In this document: positions 25,101 to 35,885 of the stretch, in pieces
Layout of the letters: the number at the start of each line of letters is the position of its first letter
How positions within the stretch are numbered: position 1 is the first letter of the stretch
Assembly: GCF_027409185.1 (NCBI RefSeq)
Contig: NC_084469.1
Coordinates: 83,301,918-83,365,917 of the forward strand
DNA length: 64,000 bases
Direction: 5' to 3'
From: Cynocephalus volans
Lineage: Eukaryota > Chordata > Mammalia > Dermoptera > Cynocephalidae
The notes under the pieces: model-generated
Database searches by the model: none
What the model saw: only the letters and a program-made list of their open reading frames with translations
What the model was told of the DNA's origin: nothing
Program-made: the position numbers and the translations under genes

Positions 25101-25200
25101 GGCTAGCTGGTTAGCTTGTCAGTAGAGCATGGTGCTGATAACCCCAAGGTCAAGAGTTCAGATCCCCACACAGGCCAGACACCAAAATAAATAAGTAAAT
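25101..25200 (+). mobile_element. CYN monomer SINE (GAT loop)
   Basis: ggctagctggttagcttgtc ... ggtgctgataaccccaaggt ... gttcagatccccacacaggcc, tail with aataaataagtaaat. Short flanking similarity agtccaat / agtccagt. Confidence 0.82.
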
Positions 25201-26905
25201 AGTCCAGTTTTCAACGGAAATTACAAGGCATGCAAAGAAACAGGGAAAGTATGCCACATACACATTACTAAATAAATAAATAAATAATGGGAACAGAAAA
25301 CGTGCCTGAAGGGGCCTGATGGTGGACTTAGTAGAAGAGACTGTAAATCAGCTATATGTATTCAAAGCCCTAAAGGAAACTTGGGTTAAAGAATTAAACA
25401 AAAGTATGAAACTCACTAAATAGAGAATAGAAATAGATAGAAATCATTTTTTTAAATCAAATACAAATCTGGAGTTGGAGAGTACAGTAACTTAAATGAA
25501 AAAATCAGTATAGGACTCAACAACAGATTTGAACTGGCAAAAGAATCAGCAAACTTGAATATTTATCAATTGAGAGTATCCAGTCTGAGTTACACAAAGA
25601 AAAAAGAATTAATTGCCTCAGAGATCTGTGGAGGCACCATCAAACATACCAATGTACATATAGGAGTCTTAGAAGGACAGAAGGAGACAGAAGCAGAAAG
25701 AATATCTGAAGAAATAATTGCTGAAATCACCCAAATTTTATGACAGAAAATTTGTACATCTGAGAAGCTTAGCAAACTACGAATAGGATAAACTCAAAGA
25801 AATCCACACTCAGACACATCATAGTCAAACTGTTAAAAGACAAAACAGAGAGACTCTTAAAAGCAGCAAGAAAGAAGCAACTCATCATGTACAAGAGATC
25901 CTCAATAAGATTAACAACTGATTTCTCATCAGAAACTATAGAGGTCAAAAGGCAGTATGATGATACATTCAAAGTGCTGAAGAAAAAAAAAACTGTCAGT
26001 CAGGAATTCTATATCTGGCAAAGCTATCCCTCAAAAATGAAGAATCTTAGATATTCCCAGATAAACAAAAACAGAATTCGTTACTAACAGACCTGCCCCA
26101 AAACTAAAGAGAGTCCTTCAGGCTGAACTGAGGGATGCTAGACAGTAACTCAATTCCACACAAATAAGTAAAGATCACAGGTAAATCTAACTATAGATAA
26201 ATATAAAAGCTAGTATAAATGTTTTTCCTATGTAACATCTCTTGTTTTCTATCTGATTTTAAAGGTAACTAATAAAGTAATAATCATAAACTTGTATTGA
26301 TGGGCTGATAATGTATAAAAATGTGATTTATATAGCAATAATAGCAGAAAGGAGGGTGGAGCAAATTTTTTATATGCACTTTGAATTAAGTTAGTATTAA
26401 TCTGATCTAGATTTTTTTAAAATTAAGATACTAATTGTAGCTGCAAGGGCAACCACTAAGACACTAACTCGAAAAATATGTAGTGAAAGAAACAAGACAA
26501 TTAAAGTAATATAGTATAAAGCATTTAACAAAAGAAAGTAGCAATGGAGGACTAAAAGAAATAGTAAGACATAGAAAACAAGCAGCAAATGGCAGACATA
26601 AATACTACCTTATCAGTAATTAAATTAAATATAAGTGGAATAAATACTCCTATCAAAAGACAGAGGTTGGCAGAATGGATAAAGAAAAATATAGTCCCAC
26701 TAGGTACAGTCTACATACAAGAGACATACTAGACTTTAAGACAGAAATTGTTACTAGAGACAAAGAAGGACATTTTATAAAGATAATAAAAAGGTCAGTC
26801 CATAAGGAAGATATAACAATTATAAATATATATGCACCTAAAAACAGAGCCCCAAATACATAAAGAATTGAAAAGAGAAATAGATAATTCAATAATAGAG
26901 ACTTT

Positions 26906-26998
26906 TTTTTTCTGGTGACTGGCCAGTATGAGGAACTGAACCCTTGACCTTGATGTTAGAAGGCTGTGCTCTAACCAGCTGAGCTAACTGGCCAGTCC
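26906..26998 (-). mobile_element. CYN monomer SINE
   Basis: Antisense monomer with target duplication aataatagagacttt (26891-26905) / aataataggagacttt (from 26999). Loop region is a diverged relative of the TAT class. Confidence 0.88.
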
Positions 26999-27082
26999 AA
27001 TAATAGGAGACTTTAATACCTCACTTTCCATAATGGATCAAACAACTTGGCAGAACATCAACTTGTAAAGAAAAGATTTGAG

Positions 27083-27251
27083 GGCCAGCCTGTGGCTCAC
27101 TCGGGAGAGTGCGGTGCTGATAACACCAAGGCCACGGGTTCGGATCCCATATAGGGATGGCCGGTTTGCTCACTGGGTGAGCGTGGTGCTGACAACACCA
27201 AATCAAGGGTTAAGATCCCCTTACCGGTCATCTTTTTAAAAAAAGAAAGAA
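27083..27251 (+). mobile_element. CYN dimeric SINE, young
   Basis: Sense dimer with perfect 16-bp duplication aaagaaaagatttgag (27067-27082 and 27252-27267). Order: GAT unit with ggttcggatcc B box, then GAC unit with ggttaagatcc, then A-rich tail. Best complete example in the window. Confidence 0.93.
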
Positions 27252-28927
27252 AAAGAAAAGATTTGAGCAATACTATAAACCAATTAAACCTAACAAACAT
27301 GTACAGAACACTCTGCTCAACAATGGCAGAATATGCATTTTTTTTTAAGTGCAAATGGAACAGTCTCCAGGATAGAACACATTCGAGGTCATAAAACAAA
27401 CCTCAATAAATTCAAAAGACCTGAAATCATACTAGGTATTTTCTCCAACCACAATGGAATGATATCATAAATCGTTAACAGAAGGAAATTTTAGAAATGC
27501 ACAAATATGTGGAAATTTAAAAACACACTCCAAAAGAAACAATGGGTCACAGAATAAATCACAGGCGAAATTAGCAAACACTTTGAGGTGAATGTAAACA
27601 AAAACAACATACCAAAATGTATGGGATGCAGCTAAAGCAGTTCTCATAGGGAAATTTATTTCTAGAAATGCCTATGTTAAAATATAAGAACAATCTGAAA
27701 TCAGTAACCTAATCTTCCACATTAAGAAACTGAAAAAAGAAAAGCAAACTAAACTCAAAGCAAGCAGAAAGCAGGAAATAATGAGAGGAAATAAATGAAA
27801 TAGGGAATAGAGAAACGTAGAGAGAACTAATTAAACCAAAAGATGGTTTTTTAAAAATAGTAACAAAATTGACAAGGCTTTAGTTAGATTGACCAAGAGA
27901 AAGAAGATTCAAATTGCTAAAATCCATAATGAAAGAGGAGACAACTACTAACCTTATAGAAATAAAAAGAAAGATATACAAATGGTTAATAAGCACATGA
28001 ATGGGAGCTCAACATCATTAGTCATTAGGAAAATGCAAATAAAAACCACAGTAAGGTATCACTTCACAACCACTAGGATGGCTATAATCAAAAAGACAAA
28101 CAAAAGTGTTAGCAAGGATGTGTAAAAATTGGAACCTTCATACACTACTGGTGGGAACACAAATGGTGCAGCTACTTTTGAAACAGTTTGGTAGTTCCTG
28201 AAGATGTTAAACACTGTTAGGTGTATAATCAAGAGACAGGAAAACATAAGTAGATACAAAATTTGTGTATGAAAGTTTACAGCAATATTATTCATAAAAG
28301 GCAAAAAGTGTAAATCACCCAAATGTCCATCAATTAATGAAATTAATTAATGAAACAAAATGTAGTACATTGGAATCATACAGTGGAATATTATTTAGCA
28401 ATTAAAAGTAATGAAGTAGTGAAACCTGCGACAGCATGAATGAACCTTAAAAACATTATGCTAAGTGACAGAAGCCAATCACAAAAGACATATTAATATG
28501 ATTGCATTAGAATAGGCAAATCTATAGGGACAGAAAGCAGACTAGTGATTACCTACAGCTGGAACCATGGGGATTGGAAACAAGAGTGACTGCTAATGGT
28601 TATGGTTTCTTTTTTAAGTAATGACAAGTGTTCTAAAATTAGATTGTGGCGATGGCCAAACAATTCTTTGAATATACTCAAAACCAGTGAGCTGTACACT
28701 TTAAATGGGAGATGTTATGGTATGTAAATTATATCTCAATAGAGCTATTTCCTTTAAAAAGTGAATCCATAATACTAATGAACTGAATGTTTCATTTCAC
28801 ATTTTTGTACTTAAAGTTCTAATACCTAAATTTGTAACATTTTACCATTTAAATATCTGATGAGAGCAATGTTTCCAAAGAAATATATATATATATAAAT
28901 TTTTTTTTTTTTTTTAAATAAATCTAG

Positions 28928-29052
28928 CTGGACAGCTCAGCCAGTCAGCACATTTAGCTCTCCAACTACCATACAACGTACTTGGTTTAGGCCGAAGTGC
29001 AAATTTTCTTGACCATCTTTATGTTGGTATTCCTCGCCCATCTGGAGAGAAG
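28928..29052 (+). CDS. ITFG1: ITFG1 coding exon (fourth from last), partial gene
   Basis: ITFG1 (T-cell immunomodulatory protein, TIP, LINKIN) is a single-pass membrane glycoprotein with an extracellular FG-GAP/beta-propeller region, implicated in T-cell modulation and cell adhesion. This exon has an AG acceptor at 28926-28927 after a T-rich tract. Its first two bases complete a split codon, and 41 codons follow, beginning GQLSQSAHLALQLPYNVLGL and ending PRPSGEK. The donor is gtgagt at 29053. It codes extracellular sequence between the propeller and the membrane, roughly residues 486-526 if the protein has the 612-residue length I recall for human. Earlier exons lie left of the window. The frame joins cleanly to the next exon and has no stops. 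I recognised the gene from the joined C-terminal peptide, which matches ITFG1 essentially throughout. Confidence 0.93.
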
Positions 29053-29770
29053 GTGAGTAAAAACTCAGTACATTTACAATTAATCTGTGTTTTAATATTC
29101 ACTATTTAAATATTTGAATTCAATAATTTGAACCCAATTGAATTTTAATTCAAATGATTCAATTTTTTTATTGTCTCTAAAGAATTAATTAGTAGTGACC
29201 TGTCTGAGCTTATCTTACACAGAGCACATCATGATTTGAAGATATAGTATAGTTTTTCCATTTCCTCTCCCATAACCTCACAAACCCACCTATCCCTCCT
29301 TCCTGCCTTTTCTTCTTAACATTTTTCATCACCTAATATGCATAAGTAAAATATTTTACTAACATAAGTAAAATAGCATTATATTTATGTATGTGTTATA
29401 TATGTATGTGTATAATATGTGTAATAATACTATTATTTTACTTCGTCTCCCGCCAACTTGAATTTCACCTCTAAGCAGCATTTGTACATCGCTCTTTGTA
29501 CAGTTTCTGCTACATAAGTGTCCAATAAATACTTGTTGAATGAATGAATTCATAAGACACAAATATAATCCTTCCCTGAAAAGATCGGAAAGATTTTCCA
29601 ACAGATGGCACAGGAGCCCTATTTTGGGCTTAATATACATAAATTTTGCTTAATCTACACTTAGGATTTCAGTTTCTCAAAGTATGTGAGGCTTTTTCTT
29701 ATTTATTTAGAATAATAATTGTGTTTTTTAAATGCCCTGGATGTTAAATGTTCTTAAATTCTTTTTCCAG
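29053..29770 (+). other. ITFG1: ITFG1 intron
   Basis: 718 bases, AT-rich, with tatgtatgtg microsatellite-like text near 29385-29420. Nothing else seen. Confidence 0.8.
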
Positions 29771-29853
29771 TCTATACGAAAACAAGAGTGGACTGCAATC
29801 ATTCCAAATTCCCAGCTAATTGTCATTCCATACCCTCACAATGTCCCTCGAAG
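29771..29853 (+). CDS. ITFG1: ITFG1 coding exon (third from last)
   Basis: The acceptor is ctttttccag, ending at 29770. The exon starts on a codon boundary, encodes SIRKQEWTAIIPNSQLIVIP then YPHNVPR, and leaves two bases (AG) of a split Ser codon. The donor is gtaatg at 29854. It encodes the last membrane-distal extracellular segment. The phase (2) matches the single base supplied by the next exon. There are no frame breaks. Confidence 0.94.
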
Positions 29854-30221
29854 GTAATGTCTTTCTTGAACTGAATTTGATAAAGATACTGTCAACTCTG
29901 AATCATAGATATAGTTATGTCTTTTAAAATCTCTCTTTAATTCCTGCTGTGTTCCCATAAAGGACCATCATTTAATTTGCTTACAGCAAACTTTAAATGA
30001 CTAGACATACCTACAGAAAAGGTCCCTAACATTTTTCATGAAAAACAAACTCAATCCTATTAGAAAAACAGCAGGTTAACTAATTAGGGATTTATATATA
30101 TTCTGCTTAAATAAATTAGTCTTCAGTTTACTAGCTATAAACTCTAAAATTTCAGGATACTAAATTTTTTGTAAGCAGTGATCTTTTCAATACATTCTTT
30201 AAGAAGTGGTATATATTTCAC

Positions 30222-30440
30222 AGTGGTGAGTCATAAATTTTGGAGTCACATAGAGGTAGGCTAGAAAAATTCACCTCTACTGCTGACTATTACTGCAAGA
30301 CTGGGAAGCTAGTCCTTTGTCCTCTCTGAGGCTCAATTTCTGCATCTGTACAATGGAAGATAGGATGAGGATGCAATACAGTTAAAACAGTGCTGAGCAT
30401 ATAGTTAGTGAACGGTAGGTATCTTTATCCTTATTAGCAG
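30222..30440 (+). repeat. MIR SINE
   Basis: Sense MIR (cctctgaggctcaatttctg, catctgtacaatggaagata, agtgctgagcatatagttag). Confidence 0.7.
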
Positions 30441-31217
30441 AATACATGCCTTTCATAATATAGTGTTTAACTTCAAATCCTTAATTTGTATCTTTGTTCA
30501 TTTAAATTACTAGGTTGATTCTTTTCTTTTTAAAGTATTTTTAAAATTTTTTAAAAGTATTATCTTTTTAAAGTAGTATGAAGGTATTCACTAACATTTA
30601 AATTTCACTGGGAAAAATATACTAGTCTGATATCAACATGAGTCACATTTTTTAGGCTGTATTGTATGTTTTAGTTTTCTATACATGAAATTTATAAAAA
30701 AGCTAGAAAATCTGGACCATGAGTAGGAAACCATATAAAGTATGGTAGGTACTTCTATATAGTGCAATATCATGACTCATTTACACATATATAAAATATC
30801 TCTGAAAGGATATGCAAGAAACAGTGACTGCCTCTGAGTAAGAAACTGAGGATTGGCTTTTGTCCTACTTTTTTTTTTTTTTTTAACCAAAATGCATATA
30901 TTCCTGATTTTTTAAATATCTGTTTCAAAAGTAGAACTACCAAAAAAATCATGAAATAAGTTTTTTTTTAAAGTATGAGTAAGGTACTGAGAGTAGCTAA
31001 CCTCAGCTAATTAACAGTGTTCATTTTCTTAACGTTTACTTACTCTTCTGAATTTCCAGAAAATTCTGCTATAGCTTCCTTCCATAATCTGAACATTTTC
31101 ATGTTTCTCTTGCTCTTTCCAAAGAAATATTCTTTTCAAGTTTATGTACATAATAAAAACCAAATTGATTGTAGTTTGAAGTGTATTTTGAGATTTATTG
31201 ACTGGAGCCTAACTTAT

Positions 31218-31736
31218 AGCACCCTCATATGTAGCATGACCAACTAAAACAACTATATGTCCAAATGAGTGTATATAGATTAACTTATGGGCCAATCCAT
31301 TTTAATAATCCCAAAATAAATCAATAGCTACTTTCTATTTGTCAGAATGATCTTATCTTTATTAAACTTTTAAAATGAAAATATATCCATTATCTATTTC
31401 CAGGGAAATCGAAAAGTTCTATGTATATAACCACTTGTAGTGTTGATGATATAGACCTTGGTTTTGGGCTTTTCAGGGTTTGCAAGTGCTATATTATATG
31501 GACTGCTTTGGAAGGGAAGAGCTAGTTCTATTCGTGCTAAAGTCCTTTAGTCCGTATATTACCACAACAGTGAGGGACTAAAGGTCATAATTTTAAAGGT
31601 CTCAAACTAAAAGTCATTGTAGTAACGTAAACCCTCCAAGATGAACAGAAATGGTAGAAGTTTTGCACAAGTAATCTATATATACTCATTTGGGCATATA
31701 GTTGTTTTAGTTGGTCATGCTACCTATAAGGGTGCT
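31218..31736. repeat. 65-bp inverted repeat pair with 389-bp spacer
   Basis: Left arm 31218-31282, right arm 31672-31736; the reverse complement of the right arm matches the left with 4 mismatches over 65 bases (shared core catgaccaactaaaacaact). The spacer contains a perfect 9-bp stem ctttagtcc / ggactaaag around 31547-31585. May be a non-autonomous DNA transposon with long terminal inverted repeats, or an inverted duplication. No transposase frame is present. Confidence 0.75.
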
Positions 31737-31892
31737 TCAAAAAGTTCGTCTAAAGATTTGTATTATCTTTCTTTTTTTCTGGTGGCTGGCCAGTACAGGG
31801 ATCCAAAACCATGACCTTAGTGTTATAAGGCTGCACTCTAATGTATTATCTTTAAATTCTAATTTTTCCACTTACTTTTTGAAGTACCCTTG
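31727..31892. mobile_element. Tc1/mariner-type MITE (~83 bp) split by a CYN SINE
   Basis: Ends aagggtgcttcaaaaagttc and actttttgaagtaccctt are inverted repeats, flanked by TA on both sides. Removing the SINE and its duplication (83 bases) leaves 83 bp, matching the 82-bp copy at 57469-57550. No ORF. Confidence 0.72.
31771..31841 (-). mobile_element. CYN SINE fragment inside the MITE (TAT loop class)
   Basis: Antisense, head-truncated monomer with perfect 12-bp duplication tgtattatcttt (31759-31770 and 31842-31853). Carries the TAT-type loop (tgttataaggc on + strand). Confidence 0.85.
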
Positions 31893-32421
31893 TAGGTGGA
31901 TAGCAGTCAAAAATAAGACGATACAGAAGCCTTGTAGAAATCATGTGACCACCTGTGTTTCTGAACATGTGATAGCTGTGGAAATTCTGATTTGAAGGAA
32001 AAAGTAGAAATCACGTGACTACATAGCATTCAAGGTTTCAAAATCAGCAGGTCAATTAAGATGTAAAAAAATCTGAGGTTGTCCAAAGTATCCTTGATAA
32101 GTTTACTTAAGAATAATTCTCACAGGATCAAACTTGAAAAAAGAAAATGAAATATCTCATCAAAAATTCTGAGTAAAATATGAACTTTGCAGGATCATCA
32201 ATATTCTTAGCATTATCTAAATGTAATTACTTTTGTTTTATTTATAATGAGTGAATGGATGGGTGAGTGATTTAATAAATAAATTGTTTCATTAATTAAT
32301 AAGCTATTTTGCTTTTTTTTTCTTGCAAAGAACTGGCAATATTTTGCTTTTTTATCTCAGTATAAGCTTATAGTATTTAAGTTATAATTTGTAATTTTAA
32401 TTTTTCTGTTTCTGTGTACAG

Positions 32422-32539
32422 CTGGAGTGCCAAACTGTATCTTACACCAAGTAACATTGTTCTGCTTACTGCGATAGCTCTCATCGGTGTCTGTGTTTTC
32501 ATCTTGGCAATAATTGGCATTTTACATTGGCAGGAAAAG
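32422..32539 (+). CDS. ITFG1: ITFG1 coding exon with transmembrane helix (penultimate)
   Basis: The acceptor tgtgtacag ends at 32421; the first base completes the Ser codon begun in the previous exon. It encodes WSAKLYLTPSN, then a strongly hydrophobic stretch (IVLLTAIALIGVCVF and onward, about 23 residues) and then HWQEK. The hydrophobic stretch is the single transmembrane helix; the juxtamembrane WQEK begins the cytoplasmic tail. The donor is gtttgt at 32540. The exon is 118 nt and fully open. Confidence 0.95.
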
Positions 32540-35080
32540 GTTTGTTTATTTAAATGAAACTTTAACTTTGGTTAATTTATTTAGTAATATATTGCTCTTT
32601 AAAAACACTGTATTTATTTGAAACTTTTTTCACATGACAAAGATTTCCTTATTTTTCAAGTCCTGTCCAGGGTGTCATTTTATTGATGATAATTTCTTTT
32701 ATCCCCTGAAGTTACTAATGTTGCTTATCAATTCATACAAATCACAGGACAAGACGATTTATTTTAAAAGTTTGATGCTGTACAACTTTACTAAAGTGAT
32801 CACCCAAAAATTGCCAAACATAGAGAAAAACTTAATTAGAAACAATTTCATAACAGCCTGAAAAATAATCATCATTTTTTTTTAAATGAGCCTGTTTTCA
32901 TTATCTACTGATAGAGTCAAGGACATTCCTTTTCCAAGATTAACATCTATCTCTTTTAAAGATTTGGATCACAGATGCAAGAGGTTAAATGATTTTCTCA
33001 AGGTTTAGATAGAAAGTTACTAGTAAAGAAATACACATCTTTTCTATCAAGTAAACTAAATTCTGTTTTTTAGTATAACACCCTAAATAATAATTGAAAA
33101 CAAAACTCCTCAAAATGTAGATTTTTATGCAATGCTTATGGAAGAAAAAAAAAAGATCACCATAGATTTAAATATAAATTGGAAAAGCTAATTTCTATTT
33201 GTATATGAATATATATGAAATACATAACTAGTAGTTTCCAATAATACCCCGAACAAAGAACTTCTTTGTGTCACAAAAGAAAGGTGTTTTTCTTTTTTTT
33301 TGCAGCTACTCTCTTTGGATTGTTTTGCCCCTCATAATTATTTTTTGCTAACTAAAATTAGTCTGTTTTATTTTAACTTATGAAAAAAGAGAACATGTTA
33401 ATTTTTCTGATAAATGTTCATAGGTTTGTCCATCAAAAAAAAATCACTTCATATCAAAAACAATAACATAAAATACATATTCAGTTAATTTTAAGTTTAC
33501 AACTTGAGAGGTAAGATCAAGGATAACCCTACATACTTTGTCCAGAAGTATCAAAACACAGCCTGAAATATTACTTAGCTCTTGTCCTATGAAGGAAAGG
33601 AAATTAATTTCATTAATTTGTCAGGAAATTTGATTACAGCATAACATTGTAGGTTTATAATAATAATGATGCACTGGCAAAAATTGAAGTTTTAAATATA
33701 AGCATGTATATGACCATGTATATACTGTGTCTCCTGTGGCACTGTGATTCTTCTACCTCTTTGACCATTTTTTCACCTGCTGGCTGCTCCTTTCTGCCAT
33801 TTCCTCAATGCTAGCTTTCCACAGTGTCAAGCTAAGCCCTCTTCTTTCTACACTTTCCCTGCCAATTTCATCTAAAATCATGGCTTCAGTTACTACCTCA
33901 ATATCCCAGCCCTCATCTCTTTAAAACTCTTTTCCCCCATTTCAGCTGTCGCCATGATATCTCTACCTAGATTATTTACAAGCACCTCAAAACCAGTATT
34001 CTAAGGCTTTGCCTCTCCTCTCCTGTTTCTTACTTACGAGATTTAATCAGTTGCCTTGTTGATTCTGCCTTCATCAGAATCTCTTCAGCTGACCCCACTA
34101 CTGCATTCCTACTACCACTGCTTTATTTTAGTTCATCCTCTTCTTAAATCCTACCTGCTCTGATTCCATTCTTTCCCTTTCCATTCCATTTATCACATTG
34201 CTGCCATATTATTCATCAAGTTTAGCCTTAATCATGTCACTCCCCTGCTCAAAAATCTCTGGTGCATAAACTCCTTAGCCTGGCCTTCACATTACTTCCA
34301 TGTGAGTCCACAATATTCCTTTCCAGTCTTCTTATCAGTTCCTTTCTCATATTCCATGCTCCTTCCAGACTTCCCATGTTTACTCACGTTGCCCACCTCC
34401 CCAGCTTGGCATGAATGTCCCTTCCACCCCCTCTTCCAAAAATACTGTCTTATCAAAGCTTTCCTTTCCCTCACCGAAACCTAGAAGTAATCTCTTACTC
34501 AGAATATTGATAATATTTTTCACTTTTTATCCTGAAGCACAGTTATACAGTATGTTCTGTGTTTTTCTTTCTACACTTTAAGTTCCTAGAGAACAAGATA
34601 CAAAACTGAGGAATTTTTTAATCCTTCTGTATACCAAGTACAGCACCTTGCTAGGAGCAGTGGGTCAATAAATATCTGCTAAATCAAAAGGTTAACAAAA
34701 AAAATAATTAATGTACTTTAATATAATTAGTTTAGACTTATTAAAATCAGTGTTAAGAATGGGGGCGAAATGCAATCAATTGTCAATTCTATCCTTATAG
34801 AACCTAATGCTTACTCCTACCTTCAAATAAGTAATAAAAGATAACAATCTGAGTATTTAAGGAACATTTCTTGGTTTTTAAATTCAATTAGGCCATTTAA
34901 TTATAAAATAGCCACTCTAAACTACAAAAATATTTCATAAGATTACTGCATTACAAGATCACACCTATTATCTACTAATTGCTGAGGGCTTTTTTTTTTA
35001 ATTAATCACTTCATGTTTCAGATATGAGCCTTTTCTTAACATTTTCCTATCACATAAACCAGTGTAAAATTCTTTTTCAG
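32540..35080 (+). other. ITFG1: ITFG1 last intron
   Basis: 2.54 kb. Unique AT-rich flanks and an L2-like block (33745-34690). No further exon. Confidence 0.8.
33745..34690 (+). repeat. L2 LINE 3' region
   Basis: C/T-rich text typical of L2 3' ends: aactccttagcctggccttc, tttaagttcctagagaacaa and gtcaataaatatctgct near the end. Ancient and non-coding. Confidence 0.6.
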
Positions 35081-35140
35081 AAAGCAGATGATAGAGAAAA
35101 ACGACAAGAAGCTCATCGGTTTCATTTTGATGCTATGTGA
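35081..35140 (+). CDS. ITFG1: ITFG1 terminal coding exon
   Basis: The acceptor tctttttcag ends at 35080. The exon encodes KADDREKRQEAHRFHFDAM (19 residues) and stops at TGA 35138-35140. This is the short, charged cytoplasmic tail of ITFG1, which is rich in basic and acidic residues. It is the last coding exon and continues into the 3' UTR. The C-terminus HFDAM matches the family. Confidence 0.95.
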   Translation, partial: KADDREKRQEAHRFHFDAM

Positions 35141-35485
35141 CTTGCCTTTAATATTACCTAATGGAATGACTATTCACTTGATTAGTTGAAACACTAAATT
35201 CTGCTTATAGAAGAAAATAGGGGATTTTGAGTATTATTTATAAATGATGCATCTCTTGGTAATTATTGCAAAGTATTCAAATAAATATGATCTGAATGTC
35301 ACCAAGTTTTTTTTTTAACCACTTTGTATACAAAAATTTGGGTTCTTTATTCAGTAGTGCTCTACGTTTTTGTTCTTTTGTGGATTGTGTTGCATGTACT
35401 CTGGTGTTTATGTATATATAGTCCTATTAGAGTAATGATGATGGAAAAAGACATGTACAAATAAAAATATTTAAACGAGCAGGAT
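35141..35485 (+). other. ITFG1: ITFG1 3' UTR
   Basis: AT-rich, gene-unique sequence from the stop codon to a probable cleavage site about 15-25 nt after the second AATAAA. A first AATAAA lies at 35280-35285 and a second at 35460-35465. A T/GT-rich stretch (ttttttgtgttcc) follows from about 35484, as expected for a downstream element. The exact cleavage point is inferred, not seen. Confidence 0.7.
35460..35465 (+). terminator. ITFG1: Probable ITFG1 poly(A) signal (main)
   Basis: Canonical AATAAA about 320 nt downstream of the stop, followed within 25 nt by a GT/T-rich element. A proximal AATAAA at 35280-35285 is an alternative. Confidence 0.65.
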
Positions 35486-35624
35486 TTTTTGTGTTCCACT
35501 TGAATTGGTCTTGCTTCTTCTAACAATGCAAATTATACTTTTGGAAATATATCACAGATAAAGTTATTAAATATTTACCTTCATCACAGCAGGTCAGCGG
35601 TCTCTCATTGATGGCATATAATAT

Positions 35625-35885
35625 AGTGACTGAACACTGGCTATGGAATAAAAGTAAGACAGACTTGCCTTAAACTTCTGGTCCCACAAATCACAAAGTT
35701 ATTGTTTGAACTTGGCTATTTCTTAACCTCTGTAAGCCTCAGTTTTCTTGTTTATAAAGGGGGGCTAATAATACCTACTCAATTGAGTTACTGTAAACAT
35801 TAAATGGGATGATGTATGTAAAGTGCTTAGCTTTGTGCCTAGCACAGAGTAAGTACTCAATAAGTGGTAGTTGTCATTATTACTA
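35625..35885 (+). repeat. MIR SINE
   Basis: Sense MIR nearly full length: aacctctgtaagcctcagtt, attaaatgggatgatgtatg, gtgcctagcacagagtaagt. Confidence 0.78.

Larger units (their letters stand above)
24041..28740 (+). repeat. Old L1 (L1M/HAL1-like), sense, internally deleted
   Basis: Begins with leader text (gtgagtatctcatgaacctg), then ORF1-like sequence to about 26200. The ORF2 endonuclease region follows (frame 26675-26863 contains INIYAPKNRAPNT), then a jump to the ORF2 C-terminus and 3' UTR (27950-28740). Reverse-transcriptase core is missing. Three CYN SINEs interrupt it. Not coding. Confidence 0.7.
29854..32421 (+). other. ITFG1: ITFG1 intron with MIR, inverted repeat and MITE
   Basis: 2.57 kb. 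Contains the MIR (30222-30440), the 65-bp inverted repeat pair and the SINE-split mariner MITE listed separately; the rest is AT-rich unique sequence. Confidence 0.8.

Noticed and set aside
27083..27251. tRNA-Ile gene(s)
   Set aside because: tRNA-like cores here are SINE heads: followed by A-rich tails, flanked by target duplications, often dimeric and with mismatched stems.
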